Shown here: in pieces, positions 1 through 9,523 of the stretch
How the letters are laid out: the number at the start of each line of letters is the position of its first letter
Position numbering within the stretch: position 1 is the stretch's first letter
Source of the DNA: Cristatella mucedo
Taxonomy: Eukaryota; Bryozoa; Phylactolaemata; Cristatellidae
Length of the DNA: 64,000 nucleotides
NCBI GenBank assembly: GCA_009760855.2
Contig: WPIO01000042.1
Coordinates: 1,519,001 to 1,583,000 of the forward strand
Direction: 5' to 3'
Position numbers and translations under genes: made by a program
Notes under the pieces: generated by a model
The model's input: only the letters and a program-made list of their open reading frames with translations
Databases searched by the model: none
What the model was told of the DNA's origin: nothing

Positions 1-608
1 ATTGTGCCAAACTGATCGTCGCTCATATCGGATGGTAGATTACCAACAAAAAGCCGGCACCGGCCTACAGCGCAATGAATTGAGTCACGCTCGAGGCTAA
101 AACCTGGGAGGGGAAGGCGAGCAACGAATCGAAGCGTGCAAGCGTCGCGCGTAATCTCTCTCTCTCTCTCAATACCTGTGAATTTCTTCTCGGTCTTGTT
201 GATCTGGTCACCTTGGCCTTTCGCAGCAATAGCATTGGCCTCACCCGCGGCGTCGGCGCGGCTCGACGGAGCCGCGGCGGCCGTCGCGTTCTTCGTCGGC
301 TGGGCCTGGCTCTGCGAGGCAGCCGCAGCCGCTGACTCGACATTGACTTCGACCTTCGAAGATGGCTGAGAAGCTGGTTGAGGTGCGGCGCCAGTCTGAG
401 CCTCGGCGGCTTGACCATTCGGCTGGCTGCGATTCTGGCTCGGCGGAGGGCCGCTGGGTCCCCGATTAAAGGAACCCGATCCTGAAGCGCCGACCGCCGA
501 GCGAGCCGGCTGGTCACGATTGCGAGCATCTTCCCTGCCATAATTGTCCCTTCCTCTTCCTCCGGAAAAAGAACCTCCCCTGCGCATGTCTCGTCCTCGA
601 AAAGACAT
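1..608 (-). CDS. DBHS-family RNA-binding protein (NONO/SFPQ/PSPC1, NonA-like), 5' exons, partial
   Basis: Two coding exons, 608-176 and 64-1, continuing beyond the left edge. The start at 608 opens a frame of 144 codons plus one base: an RGG-like arginine/glycine-rich head (residues 1-30), then a Gln/Ala/Ser/Pro-rich low-complexity stretch (about 50-125), ending in EKKFT. Splicing 176 to 64 (GT...AG) restores the frame and gives CRLFVGNLPSDMSDDQ, the RNP2 strand and first helix of RRM1, preceded by KKFTGR as in DBHS proteins. Family members are nuclear proteins of paraspeckles, splicing and transcription; they dimerise through a NOPS and coiled-coil region lying outside this window. The start has A at -3. 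The 211-residue frame overlapping here (700-65) is another frame. I cannot tell NONO, SFPQ and PSPC1 apart from this end; many invertebrates have a single DBHS gene. Confidence 0.85.
   Translation of the reverse strand, partial: MSFRGRDMRRGGSFSGGRGRDNYGREDARNRDQPARSAVGASGSGSFNRGPSGPPPSQNRSQPNGQAAEAQTGAAPQPASQPSSKVEVNVESAAAAASQSQAQPTKNATAAAAPSSRADAAGEANAIAAKGQGDQINKTEKKFTGIEREREITRDACTLRFVARLPLPGFSLERDSIHCAVGRCRLFVGNLPSDMSDDQFGT
65..175 (-). other. Intron 1 of the DBHS gene (phase 1)
   Basis: 111 nt. Donor CACAG|GTATTGAG at 176/175 and acceptor CTGTAG|GCCGG at 65/64. A short GA/CT microsatellite (about 155-170) starts just inside the donor. Joining the exons keeps the RRM1 frame, which supports the boundaries. 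Confidence 0.8.
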
Positions 609-1009
609 TTGCTGAACCAAAAAGTATAACACAACAACGTCCTATTCCACGCCGAGATCAATATGGCTGACCGAATATGGTCACGTGGTGAGCAACTCAA
701 CGGATTCGTCCTTGGATTATGGATAAAAATGAGATTATCGAGCGTACTTCTAATGAATTACTACGAATTAATTTTACAGTATAGAAAACCTAAAAAATTC
801 CGAAACACCAAACAGCCTCTGATCGCGCGAGTCGCCTACTACCGGCTGCGGGCCGGCCATTGCATAGATATACTCCATGGGCTGAGGATATCTATGGACC
901 AGGGTTTGTCAGGTTTTTGGCGCTTCCGATCGCTTCTTCAATAGACGTACATCACCGGAACACCCACGTATGCAATAACAATTAACTTTATAATAATTGA
1001 GCATTGTTA
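609..1009 (-). promoter_or_regulatory. 5' flank of the DBHS gene with a possible 3' splice acceptor before the ATG and an E-box
   Basis: On the minus strand a pyrimidine-rich run ends in CAG at 614-612, only three bases before the ATG (…TTTTTGGTTCAG|CAA ATG). This could be the acceptor of a 5'UTR intron or of trans-splicing. A palindromic CACGTG E-box lies at 682-687. No TATA box stands out. The plus-strand frame 663-944 has no recognisable content and I treat it as chance. Nothing else is visible up to about 1,009. Confidence 0.35.
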
Positions 1010-1115
1010 TAGCACCTTGATAAAATAAAATTTCTTTGTAGGCGCATGACAAATGCTGGAAAGGAAACACGCCCACCGAAGTGCCCAGAAAGAGATTGAG
1101 TTCTCTGTGGGCGAC
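1010..1115. repeat. Two facing scraps of L2-like LINE 3' ends
   Basis: About 1,010-1,060 is a minus-strand version of the LINE terminal sequence (TAGCACCTTGATAAA … AGGCGC). About 1,078-1,115 is a plus-strand version (CAGAAAGAGATTGAGTTCTC). Both match the 3' ends repeated throughout the window. Confidence 0.55.
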
Positions 1116-1127
1116 ATAAACATAAAA

Positions 1128-1258
1128 CTAGCAGATTTAACAGCCTTTTTTACATAGAAAAAGAAGAGCTTTTATGGCTATCACCACAGCTTGCAGCGGC
1201 AATACAGGATCGTCAACCGCAGAGTGAAAAGCAGCCGCCTTACCTAGTGTGCCAGCAC
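1128..1258 (-). repeat. Diverged copy of the tRNA-like SINE element
   Basis: Resembles the element at 15,305-15,503: the body (CAGCC…TACATAG…AAGAGC…GGCTATCAC) and the head (AAAAGCAGCCGCCTTACCTAGTG) are both present, but the stretch holding the B box has been lost. It is either a dispersed SINE copy or the far left part of unit 0. Confidence 0.5.
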
Positions 1259-1317
1259 GGCTATATCGCCAGTTTTACTATAATCATTATTATTAACACC
1301 TCAAATCCCTCGAAGGC

Positions 1318-1675
1318 CATGCATTTCATTCGCATGCTTTCAAAGCCTAGAAATCACTCCCTACTAACGTCATGGCATCCCCTGACTTGACACAATTATA
1401 ATTGGAGCTAGAAAAACACACCTGTTTATAATAGCATTTATAGCGGGTCCTTGCGATTCGTCCTCTGTGTACTTCTGTGTACTGACGCTGCGCTTGCTAC
1501 CAATAACCATGTTTTACTTGCTAAAGCTCCACTTCTAACAAGATCATAAAAGCTGATATTGTGCATTTTACAACTAATCATTTGATCGTGCCTTCTTTAC
1601 AGCATATGTAAAGTGCCTGGAAAGAGATCTAGTTCTCCGAGGGGCTGTACAAATATATTATTATTATTAACGATG
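1318..1675 (+). mobile_element. 5'-truncated L2-like LINE, 3' end only
   Basis: Starts in the degenerate RT C-terminus (AAAGCCTAGAAATCACTCCC, compare the K-A-W-N-S-L-P region of related copies), continues through the 3'UTR and ends with AAAGAGATCTAGTTCTCCGA and an ATT tail at about 1,655-1,675. More diverged than other copies, so older. Confidence 0.6.
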
Positions 1676-3014
1676 GTGTGGTGTTAATATATCGTTCCAA
1701 GCCTACTAAACATCTATCCGAGAAATGTACAACTCGCTGCTACAGAATCGATAACCAGGGATTAGTAAGCAGCACTCTATCGTGCGTAGATGAGAAGACA
1801 CAAGTTCACATAACAGTCATGCTTAGGCCAGCATGCACCATCGCAAAAAAAGGATCATGCTGAGAGCATCCTACTAGTAGGTCTGCGGTTAGTAGCACGC
1901 ACTGAACCGTGCGTTCTATATGAGCAACAGCATCGTCACTGGTCGTGCTGTGATAAGGGAGAAAACGCTACAGAATTTCAGCCCATCTAAGCAAACAAGC
2001 AAAAAAATGTCATGAAGACTGACCGAAAGCTCTGAGAAATGTGTGGTTTTTCTTAGGCTAGAATTTCAGTATCTTTTAAGCTGGAAATATTGCAATTTTA
2101 GCAGTTCGCGAGTTTCAGTTGCTATGGGAGCCGCGAAACGGAAGGCTAAAGGTCACCCCTAAAAGTATCTGAGGTTGCTTAGCAAGGGCTCAGCAAAACG
2201 ACTTGCGTCAGAAGAGCGGCGAGTGCTTTGTGAAGCTCGGCTGAGAAGACTTACACGGATCTACTTTGCCAGAGCGAGTGGATAAATGGATCTACAGGCG
2301 AGCGACATGACATGGAAGTCTATAGGGTGCAAGATGAGAAGCTGCTGCACGAGGTGTCTGATCAAGTGGCAATGATTCTGCACCTTGGCAGTTGGAAAGT
2401 CCACAACAATAAGTTGATGACCTATCTAATATATCCTAATGAGTTATCAACAATAGTTGCTGCACAGGTTCTTGGACGGAGCTAAAAGTCTTCTATTACG
2501 GGAAATCGAGAAAGTAGTAATTCTAGACGTCTTGACTGGATGCAGATACGCAATCTCCACCTGCTGGCTGCTCCATATCCATCCATATCCCCAGAGAGTG
2601 CGAATTTGCTAGACATTGCGTGGCTGAAAGTAGGCAGGCATGACCACGCCATGCGTGCTTGCATGCACACGCAGTCGCCGACGTGCGTATGCATTGCATG
2701 TGCGTGCGCGGGCGTCTAAAACTTCGGCTTGCGTGTCGTGGCTTGTCCGCCGGCCGATGTCGGCCTTCAGAGTAGATGCGAACGGAATTCCCAGCGAACT
2801 CTGCGCCGCCTCTGCGGGACACGTGACGGCACGCCTACGTGCGCGCGGTCCGCTCTTGCTGCGAGCTCCACTCGCGTGGGTGGCTTCTTGAGACGCCCGA
2901 TTGCGGCCCAGCTTGGATGTAAGGAGCTCAATTTTAGGCCAGCCACATCTCTAGGCTCTGGAGAGAAGCTCGCACGGTGGCTCACAGTGAGTGGGCTCCA
3001 ACTGTAAAATACTT

Positions 3015-3504
3015 ACTCTACTTGTCACATCTACTCCCCCACCAGTCCAAGCATCGCACCACCCGCTTTTCGGAATCTAACTGTTTACCTACACCTCGTA
3101 TAAACCTCAAATAAATCTTTTGGATGCCGGGTATTTAGTTCTTATGCTCCCAAAGCCTGGAAATTACTCCCGACTGCGTCACAACATCCCCTGACTTGAC
3201 CACATCTAAAAAGAACTTTAAAATGCACCTATTTATGACAGTATTTATTAGGTCCCCATGATTCGTCCTGTATGTGCTTATGCGTGCTGACACTGTGCAT
3301 GCTGCCACTGACCACGTTTGCATGCTGACCCTGTGCATGTCACCCCTAACCAAGTCATTCATGCTGTTTATCAAGCATAATATTACTCACCATTCAATTG
3401 CATTTCCCTTTGCAGCAAACGTAAAGTACCTAGAAAGAGTTTAAGTTCTCCTAGGGCGCTTTATCAAGTGCATTATAATAATAATAATTATTATTATTAC
3501 ACTT
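3015..3504 (+). mobile_element. L2-like LINE 3' end inserted in unit 0
   Basis: Interrupts the unit-0 sequence exactly where units 1 and 2 read GTAAGATACTTCTTCGAAG. It is bounded by ACTT at 3,011-3,014 and 3,501-3,504, a short possible target duplication. It contains the end of an RT frame (GCTCCCAAAGCCTGG), the common 3'UTR and an ATA/ATT tail. Confidence 0.65.
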
Positions 3505-4009
3505 CTCCGAAAAAAAGCCGTCGCTTCCTCTCGTGATGCTAGAATAGACGCTTACAAAGCGTGCACTGCGGTGCGAACGCTCCAGATTAGTACGAAGTGT
3601 CCGGCTTCCAAACTCCGTCAGAACTCGGACGCAAACGCTCCACTCGTAACCGCACTAGTTGAAACCGCGGAGAAAAGTAAACCGGCTTAATTGTATTGAC
3701 TAATAATTATTCGAGATTACAAGAAGGAAAAGAGTTACGCAGTCGAGTACTGTAAGAGTCACTGTTTGTAGGACTACTCCGTAACCATGAGGCAAGCCTA
3801 AGGAGGCACGGAGATGCTAACGCGTCCAACGAGCTTTTAGTTCGCATGCTCCGAAATCCTGGAACTAAAGCCCAACTGACGTTAAAACATCCACTGAAAT
3901 TGACATTCTTTGAAACAAACCAAAGAATGGCTTGTATCTAACAGCATTTGGTTGGCCGTTGTGATTCGTCCTTTGTGTGCCTATGCCCACTGTCACCTTG
4001 CGAAAAATG

Positions 4010-4225
4010 CTTCCTGGTGCAGACTCGCAGGAAGTCTTTAAAATTGGCTAGGTCATCACCAGACCTAATTATTTTCAAAACGGCGTTCAAGCCTGCGCTA
4101 TAAAACGGCGAATATTTGGAATGGTTTTTGAAAATTAAAAGGAAAAACAATATAACTAATGCATTTTATATAGCGCCCTGAAAGAACGCAATCTCTTTCT
4201 TAGCACTTTACATGTGCTACAAAGA
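4010..4225 (-). pseudogene. LINE ORF2 linker fragment plus LINE 3' scrap
   Basis: 4,010-4,150 on the minus strand encodes DDLANFKDFLRVCTRK, matching the EN-RT linker of the large LINE (EADLVNFQDFLRVYTRK in unit 2). 4,155-4,225 is a minus-strand LINE 3' end. The same pair is at 20,085-20,290. Just after this piece, the sequence jumps to 23,727-like sequence. Confidence 0.6.
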
Positions 4226-4593
4226 TGCAAGACGATGCGACCGTCGAGCTGCCGCATACGAGTCAGCGAATAAAATAACTGCTAAGATAATGAGAAACTA
4301 ATATGGATCTCCTGGATTTCGCGGGAGGAGGTGTTTGCTCTCATTTGGTAGCAGCTTCGTGCTGAGGCGGCAAAATATGTTTCTTCCGACAAAGGTCAAT
4401 TCGGCCCTTGCAAAATGCAGACCGCTCGATTGAAACGAAGGAGCGATTAGAACCCTGTCTTGTCGTGTCGGCCTATTTCCGATCGTGGAGGTATTATTTG
4501 TGGTTCCGTTATTTAAATAGTGAACGACCCGTTATTTCTTAAAACATTATTAGGCAGAATACTATTGTCTGTAGTTGTAAAATATCCTTTTGA

Positions 4594-4603
4594 AGCTATC
4601 GAG
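4594..4603. other. Microhomology deletion scar in unit 1
   Basis: AGCTATCGAG occurs once here but twice in unit 2 (24,086-24,095 and 26,742-26,751) and in unit 3 (47,573-47,582 and 50,668-50,677). Unit 1 carries the left context before it and the right context after it, so 2,656 bp were removed between the two 10-base matches. Confidence 0.85.
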
Positions 4604-6089
4604 AATCGTATTATGCAGGCGAGGCCCTATCATGTGGAAAGTCTGGCAGCATTCGAGGTCAACTCGAAATTGGTTTCAAAGTTGCTGTTTTGCTGATGAT
4701 GGTAGCGTTATCATACAGCTGATATCATTGTAAGGTCTTGAAATTCATGTTACCTATTCTGCAACCATTACCGTTTTGATCTTACTCGCCCGCACCCTGC
4801 AAATACTAAATACGCTCGATGTGTGCTGGTTTACAATTTTAGAGGAGCTAATGTAGAGGACGTTCCGGGGAAGCTTGCAACAAGACAATTGATTTTCATT
4901 AAAAAAAGACACGTTATTGCAGCACGAGCTTTCAGAACTGTCATAGTAGTCTTGGAGAGCGTGGTGGACACCATGGTCTGATCTAGTTGTGGCTTTGGCA
5001 ACTGCCTTGCATCAACTACAAACTTCCGACTTTATTGTGTTGGAATACTTTTTCTTGGTTGTTACTAAGATAAAAATGCGGCCAGGCGATTTCATCATCT
5101 AGAAATTCAGGTAGAGCTGTCAAAGGAAAGGCTAGGCATGGCTAATGCTCAATTCTCCAGAAGGGTGGGTGAGTGTGGGTGTGCGTGCATATAAACGAAC
5201 GGAGTGGACGCATTTGCATCACACACTGCGCCTCGGCACTGCACCTCGGCACAAGAAAATATCCTAGTGCTGTGAACTCGGGCGATTTTGGTAAGTGCAA
5301 GGTGGGAAGGCTGCAATTGACGTTATTCAGCGTTAGCAAATCGCACGCCATTCCTGTAAAAGCTGGAGCTTCACAAAGGCCGGCGTCATTGTTAAAATGC
5401 TATCTGTAAGATGTAATCCTATCAAATCTCTCTCTCCATCTCTTCTCGAATAAAAAAGTATAAAGGTTCACGCTTTATTCGGCTAAGATAAAGTGAAAAG
5501 TTCGGAAACGTATGTTTCTAAGTGCTACTTTTTAACTACTGCTTTGTTAGTTATCAGGTTTTAATCCTTTTATGAAGTGGCTACTTTTTTATTTAGGAGT
5601 AAAATCAACGCACGCAGTGCGCGTATAACAAGCGTTTGTACTGTGCAACTTCCGATTTCACTTCTTGAGAGTCAAAACATCAAGAAATTTCCAGCTCCAG
5701 TTATGGCTGCTACTTAACTGCATGTGATAATTTTTCTTGGTATTGCCGCCCGGTAACTGCTTTGACTGTCTGCTATTAACATCCGTGGCCTGTGTCTCAT
5801 TCACTGTTTCTTGCAAAATTACAAACGGCACATGACAATTGCAAATGAAGCGTTAATCGCTGAGTCTACGCAGTCTCATAATAAGCAGCGAAATTTTTTG
5901 TTGTTCAAAAGTTGATGTTCTCGCTTAAGGCGCGACAGAAGGGCACATTTGATTAGTGAAGGAGTTGACATTGGTACATCTGCGTTTATTTACAGTACCA
6001 TATATAGGAAACACTGCTGTCTGACGGCCAGCTCTACATGGGTGTGCCATATTTTTCACCTGGATTTGAGCGATCCACATCCAAGCAAA
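4604..6089. other. Unit 1 spacer without recognised gene
   Basis: Equivalent to 26,752-28,221 and 50,678-52,159. Open frames such as 5,173-5,409 persist in all three units, but only because the DNA is duplicated; they have no recognisable domain. A GTGTGGGTGTGCGTGC tract is near 5,175 and a CT-rich tract near 5,428. Confidence 0.6.
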
Positions 6090-6180
6090 TAATGATAATA
6101 TTAATAATAATAGTGAACTTGATAAAGCGCCCTCAGAGAACTTAATCTCTCTCTCTAGGCGCTTGACATCTGCTGCAAAG
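6090..6180 (-). repeat. L2-like LINE 3' end, unit 1
   Basis: Reverse complement of the common terminus: ATT-type tail at 6,090-6,110, then AAAGCGCCCTCAGAGAAC and TCTCTAGGCGCTTGACATC. Equivalent copies are at 28,222-28,310 and 52,160-52,246. Confidence 0.7.
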
Positions 6181-6995
6181 GGAAACGCCTAAACACCTGC
6201 TTTTATCAATTTTTATTTCTTATAAAGCCTGTGGATTAAAAGAGAGTTTAAAAGTGAGGCTCTACTCTGATCTGGTTTCCTCCCTAAATGCCGGCCAGCT
6301 CGGCCGCATCGTGCCAAATACAATTACTCTATTGAATATCGCCGCCTAAGCCTGAATACATCTGCAGTTCTGCAAGCAGTCTCCAGTCCTGCACTAGCTT
6401 AAAAACCCGTAGGCCTTACTTGCCTGACAATGCATGATAATGTAAGGCACCTAAATTAGGCACATAAAAATCCCAAGCAGATTTTCCCCTACAAATTTTC
6501 AAGTGCTGAGAACGTTAAAATTTCCTTCCGCTAGCCGGAATACAGTTCAATTGATAGAAACAGACTGAGGAAGTGAGAGAAGATAAGGCAAAGTTTGAAA
6601 TGTACTAATATCTCGCTGTCGCGTCATGCTTACTGTTCAGCTACTTAGTTTTGGTCCTTGGTTTTACTTACAATGACTTGATGTCATGGTTTTTTGTCCC
6701 ATTTGATTTATGATCTGAGATAAAGTGGGACGTGGCTAACTTGTAGTATTCCGGGTTTATGAATCAACGATGTTTATCGCCTTGTTATCCTCAATACAGC
6801 CAGTTTCTGCGTGCTGGCCCGCGGGCACGTCCATGTAAGTCCAATAAGCGTCTCTTTGAACTCTCCTCGGTGTTCTGCTTGATGACGCGTTCCCGTGGTT
6901 TGGAGACCACTAAACTACAGGGAAAGCAGAGGTGAGGCGAAAGAGAATAAAAACGATGAGACCGTGGTGAGAGAGTGAAAAGAGAAAAGACGAGC
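6181..6995. other. Upstream region of secreted gene 1, no gene seen
   Basis: About 98% conserved by eye with 28,454-29,238 and 52,247-53,060. AT-rich with a purine-rich GAGA-like stretch (6,905-6,990) just before the TATA candidate. Confidence 0.5.
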
Positions 6996-7001
6996 TATAA
7001 A
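6996..7001 (+). promoter_or_regulatory. TATA-box candidate for secreted gene 1
   Basis: TATAAA within GACGAGCTATAAAGACAG after a purine-rich tract. It lies about 500 nt upstream of the ATG, so a long leader or a 5'UTR intron would be needed. Confidence 0.35.
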
Positions 7002-7292
7002 GACAGCCGATATCAACAAAGATATAGTTAGGCAATAGCTGCGTGTAGAATCGCTTTGCTGAGTCATAGAAGAAGTAATCATAGCATTCTCGTCGAAGAT
7101 GACGGAGCGGTTACTTCACATGGTGGAAGTCCACCATTTTCCCGCCTGACGGACTAATTTCTTTCTTTAATTAGTAGAAATAGATACATAGAAACTTAGA
7201 TAGATGTGGAGAAAACAAATGAGAGAGAGAGAAATAGCTAGAGAGAAAATTGACTGATTTTAAGAATCGCAGAAGCATCGAGTCACGATGAA

Positions 7293-7490
7293 ATGAAGCT
7301 AACTGAGCACGTGGCACTCACTCGCTGCCGTGACCGAAAGCGCTTGATGCCCAACGAACATTTTTCATCAAACAGCACGAAAATCATTTCTGTTGACGAC
7401 GAAGACTGGATGATAGCCAAGTTTTGGGCCCTAGGCCAAGCATCGCAGTGTCAAGTGCCCTGCACTACGATTCGCTCGCTTCGGTTTTAG
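7293..7490 (+). other. Leader open frame ending just before secreted gene 1
   Basis: A 65-codon frame whose TAG lies 3 nt before the gene's ATG (TTTTAG|ATC ATG). The same frame is at 53,380-53,577; in unit 2 one extra T removes the stop and the frame runs on out of frame with the gene. The TTCGCTCGCTTCGGTTTTAG run before the ATG also looks like a 3' splice acceptor, so this is more likely intron or leader than a separate gene. Confidence 0.3.
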
Positions 7491-7493
7491 ATC

Positions 7494-7820
7494 ATGGACA
7501 GATTTTCCAAGCTATTTCTGCTCGTCGCATTCGTGTCATCGTTTTTCCTCGCCGCCTATTCTGAAGAGTTCGAGCTAAACAACGACAACGTAGCTGAACC
7601 CCGGGGGCGGCATGGCAAGCTCGTCTTCCCAGATGACTGCAAGTCGCAAAAACTGATCAACGCAGCAAAAAGTACGGGTCTGAATGTTACCACTGGAGCA
7701 AATCACTACACGGTAAAGAACAATCAAGGCAAAGTTGTACCCCAGATCCCACACACTGTTAAAGAAAACCAAACATGCAAACACATTATCAAGGAACTCA
7801 ATGAATACATCACAGATTAA
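7494..7820 (+). CDS. Secreted small protein with HicA-like domain, copy 1 (108 aa)
   Basis: Single uninterrupted frame. Residues 1-23 are a signal peptide with predicted cut A-Y-S|E-E. Residues 24-40 are acidic and end in the basic stretch RGRH. Residues 49-106 resemble the HicA/YcfA mRNA-interferase fold (dsRBD-like): helix KLINAAKSTGLNV, then GANHYTVK with the G-x-N-H motif that in HicA bears the catalytic histidine (H71 here), a strand ending QIPH (H87), and a final helix CKHIIKELNEY. Cys49 and Cys95, at the starts of the two helices, could form a disulfide suited to an extracellular protein. Two N-glycosylation sequons (NVT 64-66, NQT 92-94) are unique to this copy. No HicB-like antitoxin is near. 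About 31% of residues differ from copies 2/3. Gene reality is well supported by conservation; the HicA relation is by-eye inference. It could instead be an unrelated secreted effector or antimicrobial-type peptide. Confidence 0.75.
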   Translation: MDRFSKLFLLVAFVSSFFLAAYSEEFELNNDNVAEPRGRHGKLVFPDDCKSQKLINAAKSTGLNVTTGANHYTVKNNQGKVVPQIPHTVKENQTCKHIIKELNEYITD

Positions 7821-7969
7821 GCTTCTTTGTAAGCAAAGGCTGCCATAAGGATAAGATTCTCTCGCTAAAGAATATGCTATGTACCTTTCGGCGATGCAAT
7901 TGCCAGAGAATCTCCTCAGATAAATTCGATCATTGGCAAACTAATTATTACATGCAACTGTCAGATTCA

Positions 7970-7975
7970 AATAAA
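7970..7975 (+). terminator. Polyadenylation signal of secreted gene 1
   Basis: AATAAA 150 nt after the stop codon. The position is conserved in units 2 and 3. Confidence 0.55.
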
Positions 7976-9000
7976 TAGGCTTACAAAATCTTGTGCTTTA
8001 TCCAATTCATCATTTTTTGTTCACACAAGCGGCGAACTTAGCCGAATATAATTATCTCAAAATGTTGTTACTGAGCACCAGTGGGTAAGCAGTGAGCTCT
8101 GTCGGTGTAGCTCATTTAAATACGCACAAACTCCATCAGGTTGAACGTGTGCACATGCATCTAGTAGAAATCGGCAGACCAACCTTACGTGTGTCTGGTT
8201 TTTACGACGACGACAGTAGTTTTTCGGCAGCATGCTCGACGGTCATGTAAAGTGGTGCATATCTAGCGGATGTCCACAGGGTTCATCTGCCGCAACCGAT
8301 AAAGCGATGTGAAGCATGATGCGTGAGCACGGCTTAGTTGTTTTCTGCATGAGAAAAAACGCACACGTTAGATCTGCAGCCCTGAGAGGGAAATGTAGAG
8401 GATGGTGGTAAGGAAAATGTTGGAGGGGGCTACATGTGTGGTAACTGAGCTAATCGAACACTTACTAGCGGCTGACAAACAAGGTGCCAGACTTACAAAA
8501 AAGTTGACTGCTGTTCACTCTACAGTTATTTTTGAGAATCTAATTTTCCCTTATGCCAAATTAGGTATCCTCGAACCTATCAAGAGCGTGTAACGGACTG
8601 AGACTTTTACCGTAACGCAGTGTTAGCTACTTAAGCACTAAGAGTGCTCATGCCTGAGAAGATCATGGCTCATTAGCCGTTGATGCTCATCTGCCTCTAA
8701 ATAAATGAAACTGTTATGTAAAATCTTGGCTTGAACACATCTTGCAATGTTAGGTAACAGCCGCGAGCAGCAGACACTGTGCAAGCTGGTGCATGCACAC
8801 GAAAGAAGCATCACACAGATCCACCGAATGCAGTAACAAACAGACCCATGTTAAAACTTCTATTTAAACGTCGTCAAATCAGATGACTTTCTGACGTGCG
8901 TCGGTAGTGAGTTCCAGGCTTAGCAAGTAATGCAGGTTTATTCTTTCATACGTCAATTTACAAACCTGCATCACGTAACTCAAACACTGCGTTTAATTTA
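7976..9000. other. Downstream spacer of secreted gene 1, no gene recognised
   Basis: Unit 1 differs noticeably from units 2/3 here (30,265-31,290; 54,086-55,104). The 63-codon frame 8,402-8,593 is broken by indels in the other units, arguing against a gene. Confidence 0.5.
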
Positions 9001-9112
9001 TTTCTGACACTCCCTTTGCAGCAAATGCAAAGCTACTAAAAAGAGATTGAGTTCTCTGAGGGCACTTTATCAAGTGCATTATTATTATCATTATCATTAT
9101 CATTATATCATT
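9001..9112 (+). repeat. L2-like LINE 3' end, unit 1
   Basis: CCCTTTGCAGCAAATGC, then AAAGAGATTGAGTTCTCTGA and an ATT/ATC tail to about 9,112. Copies at 31,291-31,395 (pure ATT tail) and 55,105-55,228 (ATT/ATC tail like unit 1). Confidence 0.7.
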
Positions 9113-9523
9113 GTTATCATGTACTGTAATCTAGCCGATAAGGCATCAAAGAGTCTCAATTAGAAATTCACGAGGTAAAGAACAAAAGGCAGCATTAGAT
9201 GTCAACTCAGCTGTCATTCGCGATGCGCCAGTCGAATGTCGGTGCACTGTCGGAGGTCACTTGAGATCAGAAGAAAAGATAATCGCCATCGGTCCGGCGC
9301 CGATGCCGAAGCTGTAATGGACCAAAAGAATTGCCATTTGATAGCGATACGATTATCACTTTATGAACTCTGTAATCCTCTGTAAGAATGATGTAGCCGA
9401 TGAAATCCTATTATTGCTTCATCAGCACACGGAACAGGCAATTGGCTAGGCCACTGATAATCGCTGGGTAATGGAATGTATCTCCGTCAGTAACTCCACA
9501 AAGTCATAAAGACCATGTGGGTG
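9113..9523. other. Spacer between LINE end and large LINE
   Basis: No gene seen. In unit 3 about 280 bp of this stretch is missing at 55,277, with a short filler (GCTAGGCTAGT) at the junction. Confidence 0.5.

Larger units (their letters stand above)
1680..4225. repeat. Unit 0: old diverged partial copy of the array segment
   Basis: Collinear, interrupted similarity to 17,830-20,290 (and 41,315-43,775). Examples: 1,790-1,830 vs 17,905-17,945 (TAGATGAGAAGACA); 2,595-2,640 vs 18,190-18,235 (CGAATTTGCTAGAC); 2,745-2,995 vs 18,290-18,530 (CGCCTCTGCGG, GACGGCACGCCTACGTG); 3,505-3,760 vs 18,575-18,795; 3,760-4,000 vs 19,275-19,545; 4,010-4,225 vs 20,085-20,290. By eye far more diverged than units 1-3 are from each other. 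No gene is visible in it. Confidence 0.75.

Noticed and set aside
65-700. 211-codon arginine-rich frame on the minus strand
   Set aside because: It runs through the DBHS exon in the wrong frame and through its intron.
5142-5409. Overlapping frames kept in all three units
   Set aside because: No start context, domain or codon signal; kept because the DNA is duplicated.
7821-9000. Search for a HicB-like antitoxin partner next to the HicA-like gene
   Set aside because: No frame on either strand in the flanks of any unit resembles HicB; a bacterial-style operon is not supported.
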